A stretch of DNA of 64,000 nt from Stenocarpella maydis (taxonomy: Eukaryota; Ascomycota; Sordariomycetes; Diaporthales; Diaporthaceae). Positions 35,201 through 46,368 of the stretch are shown piece after piece (the stretch's first letter is position 1; every line of letters starts with the position of its first letter). The notes below the pieces were generated by a model. That model was not told where the DNA came from. It searched no databases and saw nothing but the letters and a program-made list of their open reading frames with translations. Location of the stretch: the NCBI GenBank assembly GCA_002270565.1, contig NQMI01000001.1:1291618-1355617 (forward strand). The letters are read 5' to 3'. Position numbers and translations under genes: made by a program.

Positions 35201-35649
35201 GGGTTCACTTTCTGGATGTTGGTCAAGGTCACGGGGGGTATGTCTCTGATTGTCGGTGGTCTGTGGGCACTTGACGCCGGGGCGGACGTGTGAGGAACGA
35301 GGCCGGTTCGGACAATAGGCGGCTGCAAGAGCGTCGATATGGCTTTACGGAACGTCAGCTACATAGACCCGGATACAGGCTGACAGGTGGGCTTATGTCT
35401 CGTCAGGGGGGTTAAAGGACACGAACCGTTTTGTCCTGCTTCCAGCATGGTGTTGCTACTGCTCCAGCTGCCCTGATCCAATGCGCCGCCAACCGAGTGC
35501 AACGAGCTCGCAGTCGAGCCTCGTCTTGTACTGACAGAGCCATGCCTGCCGCTTGCACTATGGAACGGGAAGTCGGACCGGTGGGTGAGGGGCGACGTGG
35601 GCGAAGCAAGGCTGTCGATGGACTTCCGAGCGGCAGGATTGGAATACAT
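32213..35649 (-). CDS. VPS54: Vps54, GARP tethering complex subunit
   Basis: Three exons (35649-35427, 35342-32504, 32444-32213) give 1097 residues. The product resembles fungal Vps54, which with Vps51, Vps52 and Vps53 tethers endosome-derived vesicles to the late Golgi. The N-terminus is Ser-rich (RKSIDSLASPTSP, TRRGSTASSLHS, GGALDQG), then NAISTLLQPPIVRTGL and PPVTLTNI, as in other Vps54 proteins. A coiled-coil stretch (about residues 220-320) is followed by the helical Vps54 region. The last exon adds MLRDMKLFKAKLEHIDGFGDTGDY and a Glu/Lys-rich tail. The first intron has an odd donor (GTTCGT) and acceptor (AAAG), but joining it restores the conserved NAIS junction and brings the Ser-rich N-terminus in frame. 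The second is a 59-bp canonical intron. It is transcribed away from MCM5. Confidence 0.9.
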
Positions 35650-36300
35650 GATGGCCGCGAATCGGTGAGAGGACGCCAACAGAACACAGTGGTGACGACA
35701 CGGCCCCTGAGAACGGCAACAGGAAGGCCGGCGCTGCTATCAATAGGATCGATAACGGCGCTGCTACCGAGGAATCATTGCTGGGCCGAGTGTGGTGCAC
35801 GGGAAACAATTATGGACTTGAGATTCACTGGGACTCTGCGGATGGCCGATATATGACAGGAAAGAAGAAGCACACGAAAGCAATGCGGGAGAGAGAGGGG
35901 AGCCGTTGCGCATTCCCTCCTCGGATCGGGGCGTTGTTGAAGCTGGAGACGAAGGCGGGATCGCCTTCCAGCCATAAGAACAGCTAGACCCAAACAGAAG
36001 CTCAATCGCCAGAAAGACAAGTGGTTGCGGTGTGGCGCAGCTGATGATGGGCCCCTGTACCTCTGGACTCCTGCCCGAGCTGTGGCGCATGGCTGCACCA
36101 TTTACGCCTGCTGCAGGGATGTCGCGTCTTCATGCGCGAAAGGCGCGTCCTGAAGCGCGTAAAGTGGTTTGTCGGTCCCTCTCGACAATTTATTCGGTCT
36201 CTTCCCCTCCGTACATGCCAACCCACTGCAACTCCAGACCCTGCCTTCTGTCACCCCGCCGACAATTTCTCCAAACCGACTTGCCTCCAGACATTTCATC
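35650..36300. promoter_or_regulatory. Divergent promoter of VPS54 and MCM5
   Basis: The 651 bases between the two start codons must hold both promoters. The half nearer MCM5 carries the ACGCG cluster listed separately. I see no gene in it. Confidence 0.6.
36122..36160. promoter_or_regulatory. MCB/E2F-like cluster upstream of MCM5
   Basis: Three ACGCG cores in reverse orientation (36122-36127, 36143-36148, 36155-36160) and one GCGCGAAA (36134-36141) lie within 39 bases, 140-180 bases before the ATG. In fungi such sites bind MBF/SBF-type G1/S factors that drive replication genes. The motifs are seen; the binding is inferred. Confidence 0.5.
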
Positions 36301-38670
36301 ATGGATCGCGGGTCTGTACATACCCTTCACGTCTTCCCCCAGGAGGAAGGGGAGGACACCAACCTCCAGGTCCAGAAGCAGCTCGAGACCTTCATCCTCG
36401 AGTTCAGACTGGAAAACGTCTTCGTCTACAGGTATGCGCATTCATCCGAAAACTAAGATGACCAGAACGACTGACTGACTCCCGTGTAGAGACCAGTTGC
36501 GCGAGAATGCGCTCCTCCAAAAATATTACTGCGACGTCAACATCGGCGACCTGATCAAATACAACGAGGAGTTGGCGCATCGCTTGGTCACAGAGCCAGC
36601 AGAGATAATACCACTGGTACGTCACTTCTGTCCCCGAGGCTGCCGTGGTGGATAATACCTCTAACGCTGGTCGCCCTCTTCGTAGTTTGAGAACGCGCTG
36701 CGCAAATGTACGCAAAGGATTGTCTTTCCCCACGAAGCAAAGATCAGCCTACCACCACACCAACTCTTACTGCACTCAAACGCCGAAGATGTGTCAATCC
36801 GGAACCTGGACTCCCTCACAATATCTCGACTTGTGCGCGTGCCCGGAATTGTCATTGGCGCCTCTGTCATGTCATCCAAGGCGACAGAGCTGCACCTCTC
36901 CTGCCGAAACTGCGCCTACACTCAGGACATACACATCGATGGTGGCTTCTCAGGCGTGACCCTTCCCAGGAGGTGCGGCAGGCAAAGGCAGAAGGGTGAT
37001 CCGACAGACCCGTGTCCCCTCGACCCTTACTTTGTCGTCCACGAGAAATCAAAGTTCGTCGACCAACAAGTCATCAAGCTGCAGGAGGCGCCCGACCAGG
37101 TCCCCGTTGGAGAGCTACCACGGCACGTGCTCATCTCCGCTGATCGATACTTGACGAACCGCGTTGTTCCCGGATCGAGATGTACTGTCATGGGCATCTT
37201 CTCGATCTACCAGAACAAGGGCAGCAAGAACTCATCGACAGGTGGCGCCGTTGCCATCCGCACACCGTACCTCCGAGCAACCGGGATCCAGACAGATGTT
37301 GACCAGACCGCCAAGGGTCATTCTATCTTCTCCGAGGAGGAGGAGCAGGAGTTCTTGGAGCTCAGCAGGAGGCCGGACCTGTACCAGGTCATGGCGAGAT
37401 GCATTGCGCCATCCATCTATGGCAACGACGACATCAAGAAGGCAATTCTTTGCTTACTTGCTGGCGGTTCGAAAAAGATACTCCCTGATGGAATGAAGCT
37501 CAGAGGTGACATCAACGTCCTACTCCTTGGCGATCCCGGTACCGCGAAATCGCAGCTTCTGAAGTTTGTGGAGAAGGCTGCTCCTATCTGCATTTACACC
37601 TCCGGAAAGGGATCCTCGGCGGCCGGTCTGACTGCCTCGGTGCAACGCGACCAGTCCACTCGGGAGTTCTACCTGGAGGGTGGTGCCATGGTGCTTGCGG
37701 ATGGTGGTGTCGTATGTATCGACGAGTTTGACAAGATGCGCGACGAGGACAGAGTTGCGATTCACGAGGCCATGGAGCAGCAGACCATCTCGATCGCCAA
37801 GGCAGGCATCACCACTATCCTGAACGCCAGGACTTCTGTCCTGGCGGCTGCCAATCCCATCTTTGGCCGCTACGATGACATGAAGACACCAGGCGAGAAC
37901 ATTGACTTCCAGACGACTATCCTGTCCCGTTTCGACATGATATTCATCGTCAAGGATGCGCACGAGCGTGGCCGTGACGAGAGAATCGCAAAGCACGTCA
38001 TGGGCATCCACAAGGGTGTTACCGCAGCCGAGGCAGAGGTTGAGTCTGAGATCCCCGTGGAGACAATGAAGCGGTACCTGAGTTACTGCAAATCGTAAGT
38101 CGCACCCGCCGCCACAAAAAGCACATCACCGTTGCACCCGAAACCCACCAAAAATCTAACCACGCCATTCGCAGACGTTGCGCGCCCCGCCTCAGCCCTG
38201 AGGCAGCGGAGAAGCTGTCGTCGCACTTCGTGCAGATCCGCAAGCAGGTGCACGCGTCGGAGCTCGAGGCCAACACGCGGTCGTCGATCCCGATCACGGT
38301 GCGGCAGCTCGAAGCCATCGTGCGCATCACCGAGTCGCTTGCGAAGCTGACGCTCTCGCCGGTGGCGACCGAGGCGCACGTCGACGAGGCGATCCGCCTG
38401 TTCCTATGCTCTACCATGGACGCCGTCAACCAGGGCGGGGCGAACCAAGGCGGGCGCGAGCTCAGCGAGGAGGTCGCGCGCGTCGAGGCCGAGCTCAAGA
38501 GGCGCCTGCCCATCGGCTGGAGCACGAGCCTCGCCACCCTCCGCAGGGAGATGGTCGAGGCCAAGGGGTTCAGCGAGCAGGCGCTCAACCGCACGCTCAT
38601 GATCATGCAGAGGCGGGAGACCATCATGTTCCGGAACCAGGGCGCGCAGGTCTACAGGAACGGGGCTTGA
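36301..38670 (+). CDS. MCM5: Mcm5, subunit of the MCM2-7 replicative helicase
   Basis: Four exons (36301-36431, 36490-36616, 36686-38094, 38175-38670) give 720 residues, the usual length for Mcm5. The N-terminal domain starts [21 protein letters not shown] zinc finger is formed by CRNC (about residue 159) and C-x12-C in [14 protein letters not shown]. The AAA+ core has Walker [10 protein letters not shown] (about 368), Walker [11 protein letters not shown] (about 428) and the arginine-finger motif SRFD (about 500). The C-terminal winged-helix part ends QVYRNGA. The protein is loaded at origins by ORC/Cdc6/Cdt1 and unwinds DNA with Cdc45 and GINS. All introns have GT-AG ends and keep phase. 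G1/S control is suggested by the ACGCG cluster upstream. Confidence 0.96.
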
Positions 38671-39079
38671 TGTGTCTTGTGTGTGTGTGCCTGTGCGTGT
38701 GCACCTGCGTGCATGTATCTGCTCCTTCATGGCTGGAAAGGGTTGGGGGGCCCGTCGGTGTACCAGTGAAGATAGTGTGAGGTGGGGTGGGGTGGTGTAC
38801 AGGCGTTGGGATATCCCAGGATGATAAACTAGTGTGGTTTTTTTTTACGGGCCTGTTGCGTGATGGTTTAATTATCTACAGTAATGGCATTGTATGGTTC
38901 GATGACACTTTGGTCGTCGTATTCCCGTTTTTGTCTCTGCTCTGGCAGTCATCCGTCATCTTGGTTGATCGTGTGCAGAATTTGAAAGTCATTAATCATC
39001 ATTCACCCCTGGAATCAATTTCTAGTCTACAGAACATACGCATCTTTAAAAGTCAGAATCGGCCAGATCCGGATCCGCC
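38671..39079. other. Convergent 3' spacer between MCM5 and the AMP-binding gene
   Basis: GT-rich trailer after MCM5 and T-rich tracts. It probably holds both 3' ends. No gene is seen. Confidence 0.6.
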
Positions 39080-40901
39080 TTAAATGTAGGAGATCGTGTT
39101 GTCGAAGCGGATAACTCCATTTACGCCCAGCGAAGCCTCGCCGCCTGCCACACAAGGGCCGCGGGCGAAAATCTGTCATGCTCACGTCAGTAAGGTATAC
39201 TTCATAAGCAAGGTTGTAACTACCAACTCACCTCTCCTTCGGCCTTGTCGTCCGTGACCTGGAGGTCGCCCGAGTCCCGCAGGAATATCTCGGCGCACGT
39301 CAGGGGCGGGCCGAAGTGCGAGTACTTGTCCTCAAAGACGCGGTAGTCGTAGAATTGCGTCTGCGACACAGCACCGGCGACCTTGGGCGCGCTTAGCGCG
39401 TAGATGATCCGGGCACCCAGGAAGATGCGCAGGTCGGACAGCACGGCGGAGGACAGCGGCGGGGTGTCGGCGCCGGCACGCTCGGCCGTGTACACCAGGC
39501 GGAGCTTGCCCGGGGTGCGGCCGACGGCCGGCCGCAGGCTGTCGTTGAGGCTCGTCAGCAGCGAGGTGGCAGGCATGGCGCCGCCCTGGGTGAGGCTGCG
39601 GGTCTGGAGCCAGTGGATCCTGCTGGCGAGGAAGGAGCTGATGTTGCGGGTGGCCTCGGCGTGCGTCTTGAGGAGGGTGTTGGGGGATGCGACGACGATT
39701 GTGGGGGAGATGCCACGGGTTGCGAGGGTGAGGTCCATCTCGGCGCTTGCTGACGAGTTGAATGCCACCGAGGCATTGGAGAAGAGAGCAGTCAGGGTCA
39801 GCACGAGGGTGTACGTGTTGGTCAGGGGGTCCGCGGGGAGGAACAGGTCTGAGGGATTCATGCGCTGGGACTGCGGAACAGCGAAGAGCTGACCAGCAAT
39901 AGCGGACACAAAGTTGGCGCTTGTGAAGCGGACCATCTCCTCCTGGACGCCTGGCTTGGACTGCCAGAAGACCGTGATATCCCGGGGTTCCGATTGGCCC
40001 TGGACGGGGGGGACTTCGGTGCCGGCTTCCGCTGGGCTGTCCCGCACGATATCCTGCCAGGTGGAAACATTGAGGCTGCTTCCCATGCCCTTGGGAACCT
40101 CGGTCCAGTCCAGATGGCTGTTTCCCTCATCGACTACCCAGATGATCTGGCGTAGGGATGGGTAGTTGTTGGCCACGAGATCCATGGGGAACTGGCCAGG
40201 CAGGGCGACGACAGTATCAGCGGCAGATCTCCGCAACATGGAGATGACTGCCTCATCCGACTGGTCGAAAGGGATGAGAATGGCAGTCAGGTTATGGAAG
40301 GAGCATGCGAACAGGCTTGCGAGGAACTCGACCGAGTTTGGGAGGTAGATGGCAACGCGGGCGCCGCCCTGGTCGTTGATGTGCTTTCCGATGAGGTTAA
40401 TCTGGCGGGTCACATCATCTGCGCACGTTAGCTGCCGAGGGACAACCAGAGTTGAAGAGATCTACGAAGCATACCAAGCTTGTGCTCCAGGACCTTCTCG
40501 GCGCCCAGGACAGTCAGGAGCTTGCCCTTGCCGATTGGTTTGCCCTCCTGCGAAGTGCCGCCGACGGCCTGCCGCCAGACGTCCCTGAGGTCTCCGTCCC
40601 GTCCTCTTGACCACTTTGAGGCCCCGGGGTCCTTGACATTCAGGCCAGCGTTCAAGGGCATGCCATGCGGGGCCGAGTGTGACCGGTAGATGGACGATTC
40701 GCCTGGGTATCGCACAGGCGAGGCCTGGGACTGGCGGGCAAGAAGCAGAGGGTGGGTGTCGGGATCGCGGCGCGTGTAGAGCACGAAGGTGAGATACATG
40801 ACAAGAAAGGTAGTGATGGCAGTTGACCAGGCGTTCCATTGCGAGAACAGGCCGGTGATGCCCTCGTCGAACTGCCACATTGCCCTCTCGTACAATCCCA
40901 T
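39080..40901 (-). CDS. AMP-binding (acyl-CoA synthetase-like) family protein, likely inactive
   Basis: Three exons (40901-40475, 40418-39232, 39172-39080) give 568 residues, and both introns keep frame. An N-terminal hydrophobic segment (AWSTAITTFLVMYLTFVLYT, about 25-44) predicts membrane anchoring. The next part matches the N-terminal half of AMP-binding enzymes (RVAIYLPNSVEFLASLFAC; ILIPFDQSD). The key motifs are degraded. The P-loop (TSGTTGxPK) is replaced by QSKPGVQEEMVRFTSANFV, the YGxTE region by YALSAPKVAGAV, and after GEIFARGPCVAGGE the chain ends at DNTISYI without the YRTGD motif or the C-terminal lid with its catalytic lysine. So the fold is recognisable, but adenylation is unlikely; a scaffold or lipid-sensing role is a guess. 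It is divergent from POM34. Confidence 0.8.
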
Positions 40902-41708
40902 GGCGAGCTAGCTGATGGGCCGGCGGCTCCGACCGGCGCAGATGGTGAGGAAGAGGTCGATTCTAAATGTGCGGGTGGTGCAAAGCCCAGGTCATTGGAG
41001 CATGGGATTTGATTCCTTTTTCGAGCCGGGTTGATGACAAGGTGACCTACACGATCTAATGCCGTCTGTCGGGATGGTGTAGACTTGGAGGGTTCGAGGG
41101 TTCACCTTACTGTCAGCCAGATAGGTAGTGGGTTCTGGGGGGGCGCGTCAGCCATACGTACGAAGTATGTACCCAGCCCAGTGATGCTGGAAGCCTCGGG
41201 GCTGAGCTGTCAGTCAGTACGGAGTAGTGGGGCCCGGGTACGTATGTACCTACAGTAGTCCGACAGTGTAGCTCCAAACGGGTTGGAGGGGCCAGCCAGG
41301 ACCCCGAGGCACTAGGTACATGGGGTACTACCTAGGAACCTACTGTACGAGAGGTGCCTAGGTACAAGGTACTTCCGGCCAGCGGCAGGTGCCGAGAGGC
41401 TAGCAACAGGGATTGTCGTCGCCTGGGAACCCGCGCTTTGTTTTCATCCACCACCCCAATTTAGCCTGCCTTCCCTTTACTTCGAATTACCCTCCACGCC
41501 GACAACAACGACAACCACCGCATCCCGTGGGCTTGCCTCGGCACCGCCCCTCTCTCCTCACGCCTTACTAACCACAGCAGCTCCATCCTCCAAATTTTAC
41601 GCCCTGGCCAGGCCCGCCTGCGAACTCCTGACGTCTGGTACTACACTACAGTTGCGACAACATCGCCAGCCGCGCATCACTGCCTCGCAGGGCCACCGGC
41701 ATCCAGCT
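40902..41708. promoter_or_regulatory. Divergent promoter of AMP-binding-like gene and POM34
   Basis: The 807-bp spacer contains repeated GTAC/CCTAGG-type words: near 41152-41173, 41239-41253 and 41312-41319, and CCTAGG at 41331 and 41357. Their clustering suggests a regulatory motif. No gene is seen. Confidence 0.5.
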
Positions 41709-42589
41709 ATGTCCTACACAACAGCTCTTGCGCTGAGCAAGACGCGAAATGGCGGGGCCCTCTTAACACCCTCCAAGGCCAGGCCAGCTCCAGTCGCCGA
41801 CTCTCCAGGGAGCTGGCAGCATCCCCGAATCAAGGACATCACTCGCCGCCAACAAGCCACAACCTTCACCAGTGACAATGTCGAGACTATTGTCTACAAC
41901 CTTGTCGCCATCTTCATCATTCAAATGATAAATCTGGCAGCCGCCGAGTATGGCCCAACGCCGCTGTAAGCTCAGCCCACCGTTGTGGGCAGGATCCTGT
42001 GCTAACACGAAATTCTAGGTCGAGCGACGTGAAAGAGTACCTCCACTGGACCTTCCTGGCTTCCCAGACCATTCCTTTGGTGAACATCGGCCGCGCTTGT
42101 CTTCCCCTAGTACGGTCAAAGGACGATCTTTCCGACATCCCCTTGACGGCAGCCCAGCGCGCGCTTCTTGGTCTGCCACCGAGTTCAGCCCCTCCCACGC
42201 CCAACTCAGTCTACAGCACGCCTCCTCGATACGCCCGCACACCGTCAATAAACGGATCCGTCGGAAAGCCAAGCCCGGCCAGCTCGCCCCTGTCTGCGAG
42301 TGGTAGTCCTGCCTCCGCGACACGCGTCAGTGGGTCTCCATACTCGCCCGCCGCGAGCCCCTTGCTGCAGAAGGCGGTTGGCTACAGCGGAGGACGGCAA
42401 TCCTCATACGGGTCTCCGAGTCCCTTCAACGCGAGCACGAGCTCTTTCAACCTCAGCACTGCCTCTAGCCTCTTCTCGGAACCTCCCCCAACCCCTACCC
42501 CGATGGGCGGGAAAAGGACAAGTGTTAGCCTGAACAACAAATGGTTGTACGATAGGAGTCGTCGACCATCTGGCAGCGCCTGGCCATAG
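41709..42589 (+). CDS. POM34: Pom34-like nuclear pore membrane protein
   Basis: Two exons (41709-41965, 42019-42589) give 275 residues. Two hydrophobic helices follow each other (VYNLVAIFIIQMINLA, about 62-77, and HWTFLASQTIPLVNIGRACLPLV, about 95-117). After them comes a long Ser/Pro-rich tail with SPY, SPF and SPL repeats, ending WLYDRSRRPSGSAWP. This is the layout of fungal Pom34, which with Pom152 and Ndc1 anchors the nuclear pore complex in the pore membrane. The intron (GTAAGC to CTAG, 53 bp) joins in frame between the two helices. The Ser/Pro tail has many potential phosphorylation sites. Identity rests on topology and sequence look, so slightly less sure than the enzymes here. Confidence 0.78.
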
Positions 42590-43496
42590 AATGGACGAAG
42601 AGCATTAAATGGCAGCAACGAGGCAACGCGAATATGACAAAGCAGCATGGCATGTCGAGCTCACGACTGGTGTCTGCGCCTGTCTGATCTTTGTGAAGAG
42701 TAGACGGGATGGCGGCACGTCGGAGCAAAGAAGGACGGGACGCTCAGCGCAGGCACGGGACGCGGGATATCGCATCTACGATATTGAGGGATCTGGATCT
42801 GGTCTTGCGGCCTCAAGAAAGCCGCGTCGGCAACCTTGTGGCTTTCCGCATCATGTACCTCGGGGCGACTGTGCTACACAACCAACGAAACTTCCTCGTC
42901 GTTCAGCAAGGGCCTGGGATTTGATACTTCAGGCTCTAGGAAGCTTCGGGGTCTTCTCAAGTTTGCACCAGGCGTAATGAGCCAGGGTCAAGTTGGTATA
43001 CGAATAGGCACGCCCTCAGTTTCAGCAATGAACAGGTTGCTCGATGAGAGCAGGATAGGTGCCAGATCAGATTCCTGCAGAGATAGACAGCGAAAATGCC
43101 ATTGGTCGCTTTTTGTAAATAAAGCAATAACAGAGCTGATGCCGACAAAGCACTGCATATCTACCCGACAAGGTATCAGAGTGGCTGAGTGGGTAATCGG
43201 CATTTAGTGTTTGTACACGTACTATTGTAGCTATGCCGGGGCAATCAATCTGAAAGGGTTAGGTGGCCCAAGTGTGGCGGGCTAAGTATAATATCCGAGC
43301 GCGATGTGATATCACTACTGCCGCCCGCGGGCCTGCCGGGCTGCGGCCTCAGGAACCCCAAGCATCACCGTCCAAGCACTGCTCCGTATACGCCCTCGAC
43401 CTGCAGCCCCATCACCACTGAATTCCTGCAGATCCCATCTCCTTAGTCGACCAGGACGAGAGCAGCCTTGAGACATGCTATCGGGTCGCCGCCAAC
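42590..43496. other. Intergenic between POM34 and HID1, no gene seen
   Basis: Short frames only. A TGGCTGAGTGGG word near 43182 resembles a tRNA A box, but no cloverleaf or B box follows. Confidence 0.5.
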
Positions 43497-46368
43497 ATGG
43501 GTGCAAGCGACTCGAAGCTTGTCTTCAAAAAGGGCATCTTCAGGCTCAGTGGAGAGCGCCGCATTCCTGCTGACGATCCGTACTGGACCTCTGTGTGTAG
43601 CCCGACCTGTCTCCCGTCCCCGGCCCCAGCCAGGCCGCCCTTGTCGCTGACAGACGTCAACAGTTCTGGGAGCTCCCCGAGTCATCTGACGATGTCTTCA
43701 GCCTGTTTGCCGCGGCTGACATACGGCGCACGCGAGACCATGCCATCGAGAACCTCGAGACCCTGATACTGGCCGTCACCTCACGGCTCTTCAACCTGCG
43801 GCACCACCCGTCCTTTCCCGACCCCGAGATTGCCCCCGAGCGTGATGCTCTCAACTGCATCCGGGTCCTCACCAGAGTCCTGCCCTACATTTACGAGGCC
43901 GACAACCTCCACGAGTGGGAGGACCGCTTCTTCTGGGGCATCCGGCGGAAGAAGACGCGGGAGTCCGCATTGGCCAGCGAGGTGCTCTTCGATGACGGCG
44001 AGGAGGAGCCAGCCAGGAGCAGGCGCTCAGATGAGTACGAGGAGGTCAGGCCCTTGGCTGAGGAGCTCATCGACACCCTTATCGACTTGCTGTTCTTCTC
44101 CGATTTCACCGTGTCTAAACAACCACACGGCAAGCCCAAGGTTACCTATGCGATATGGCAGAGCGGCGTGGGATGCAACCAAGCCGTTGCTACCACCAAG
44201 GAGTTTGAGAGCAACCGCATCGAGGTCTTGCGCCTGCTCCTTGCCATCACCGGCCAGAGCCTGTACATGTCAGCCGCAGCGCTCCCCCGGAATGGCACGA
44301 AGGCTCTGACGCACATCTGCACCTGCTCGGACAAGCAGGTTGTATTGTCGGTCTTGTGCTCTCTACTAAATACTGTAAGATGGCCCAACCCACATCTCAT
44401 CACACCCGAGCCTGACAGCGTCTAGACCATGAAGTATAATCCCGCGAGTTGGCGAGTGCCGTACAATACACTCGTCTTCAAGGACCCAAAACAGATCCTT
44501 GTCACATACTCGTTGCAACTCCTCCTCATCACGCTCCTGTATCCTGTCCCAGAGCAGAACGGTGAGCCGCAAAAGAATTGGTTCCGTCACTTTCTTGGGC
44601 GGATACACCGGCCGCAGGACTTCCAGTTCATCGTCGATGGCATGACGCGCATCCTGAACCAGCCTTTGCAGGCCAATGCTTCATATATCCCGGGTACACA
44701 GTCGTCCATACGCTTCGCACCCGAGATGATAATGCTATTTTGGGAGATAACGCAGTGCAATAAGCGCTTCCGCTCCTTCATTGTCGACACCGAGAGGGCG
44801 CACGACTTCACCATCCTCATTTTGTTCTACGCTCTCGAGTACAAGAGCGATGCCTCAAAGCAAGGCGTGGTGAGGATGTGCGCCTTCCTTCTCCAGACCT
44901 TGAGCGTGGAGAAGAACTTTGGCGTCAACCTCAACAAGCCTTTTGGGGCACAAGAGACATTGCCTCCTGTAATCCGCATACAAGGCTTCAGGGGGTCCTA
45001 TGCTGACTTCCTCATACAAGTGAGTCCGCGAATTATTTAAAGATGGCCGCCTGGCTCTAATATCATGCAGTCCATCTACAACCTCATCACCACAAGCAAT
45101 GGAAAGCTTACAGCGATATACCCTGCCCTACTGGCAATCATCAACAACATTGCTTATTATCTCGAGGGACTCAATGTCGCAACCGGCGCCAAGATGATGC
45201 AGCTCTTTAATTCGATGTCGTCTCCGTCATTTCTGTTGGCGAACGACACGAATCATACCCTCCTAAGATCATTGCTCGAGTCTATGAACTCCATACTCGA
45301 GCACCGATACAAGAGTGAGTGGAAGGTGGCTCACGAAACTGTAATAAACTCTTCTGACTCTTCGCAGGGAACCCCGAGTTTGTGGCGGCAGTCCTACGGA
45401 ATAGGAAACGTTTCGAGGCTCTCCGCAATTTCACCTTAGAAAGCGGGCAGGAAGAGATCGAGAGGCGTAATCGGCGACGAAAGGACGCTCGAGCTTCTTC
45501 AGATATCGACTCGACCAGGAGTTCGGTTGAGAGCCTGCGTAGTCCGGTCATAGGCCATTCCCGGCCACCAGCACTGAGCAACGTCCCCGAGGAGGACGGC
45601 ACATTTACCATTGGTGATGATGAGGACGACAGCGACGAAGAGCGCCCCACGCCCTCGCAATCCGACCCGAGCGAGAACCCATCAAGGGCATCCTCGGTGG
45701 TGTCAAACGTCGAGGATGCCGTTCCAACACAACTCCGGGGTATGTCAGAGAAGGCCAGGGGCAAGATGCCGGCCGGCATACAGAACTTCTCGAGGCAGAA
45801 TAGCGTGACGAGCCTCAGCGGGTACTCCATGTCGGGCCAGTCAATGAACGGCCAGTTCGAGCCGACGCCGCAGTGGATCGACAGCTGGCTCCCAGAGCTG
45901 CCACTGCACACCATCCTGAGCGCCATCTCTCAGGTCTCGGCCCTGGTCTCACGGAAGGCGCTGATTGCGGACCACGCCTCGCCTGAGACGCTCCGCAAGA
46001 TCAGCCAGGTGACACTGGTCGGGGTCGACCCGTCTCCGGTCCGGGTGCACTCGTTCGAGTGGTCCCCGCTGGCGCTAGGCTGGTACGAGTCGCTGATCTG
46101 GAGCTTCGTCTTCAGCAGCGAGATGCAGGTCTCAAAGGGTACGGTGGGTATCTGGAACGGCACGGGCATCAAGTTGTTCCGCGTGCAGGAGACGGCGCCC
46201 GAGGGCCCGACGCTGACAAGCCCCCGCGGGGCCGTCGACGCGGTCGGGAGCAACATAGTCTCCCGGATCGGAGCCATGAACCTGCGGGGCCCGGCGCAGC
46301 AGGGCTACAGCCAGGTCGGCCAGGGTGGAGGTGTGGGCGGCTCACCGAACCCGTCAACGCGCAATTAG
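43497..46368 (+). CDS. HID1: HID1 family protein (Golgi/endosomal trafficking)
   Basis: Five exons (43497-43592, 43664-44374, 44426-45019, 45071-45314, 45368-46368) give 881 residues. The N-terminus MGASDSKLVFKKGIFRLS carries a Gly2 that could be myristoylated. FWELPESSDDVFSLF then follows, typical of the HID1/dymeclin-like family. The middle is helical (DNLHEWEDRFFWG; LAEELIDTLIDLLFF; NRIEVLRLLLAITGQS). Exon 5 begins with RNPEFVAAVLRNRKRFEALRNF. A disordered acidic, Ser-rich stretch follows (about residues 570-680), then a folded C-terminus ending in a Gly-rich tail. Animal HID1 works at the Golgi in vesicle sorting, and fungal members are thought to act similarly. Introns 1 and 4 use GTGTGT and GTGAGT donors; all junctions keep frame. 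Confidence 0.88.

Noticed and set aside
43172..43215. tRNA-like A box (TGGCTGAGTGGG)
   Set aside because: No anticodon arm, no B box and no acceptor stem could be fitted downstream.
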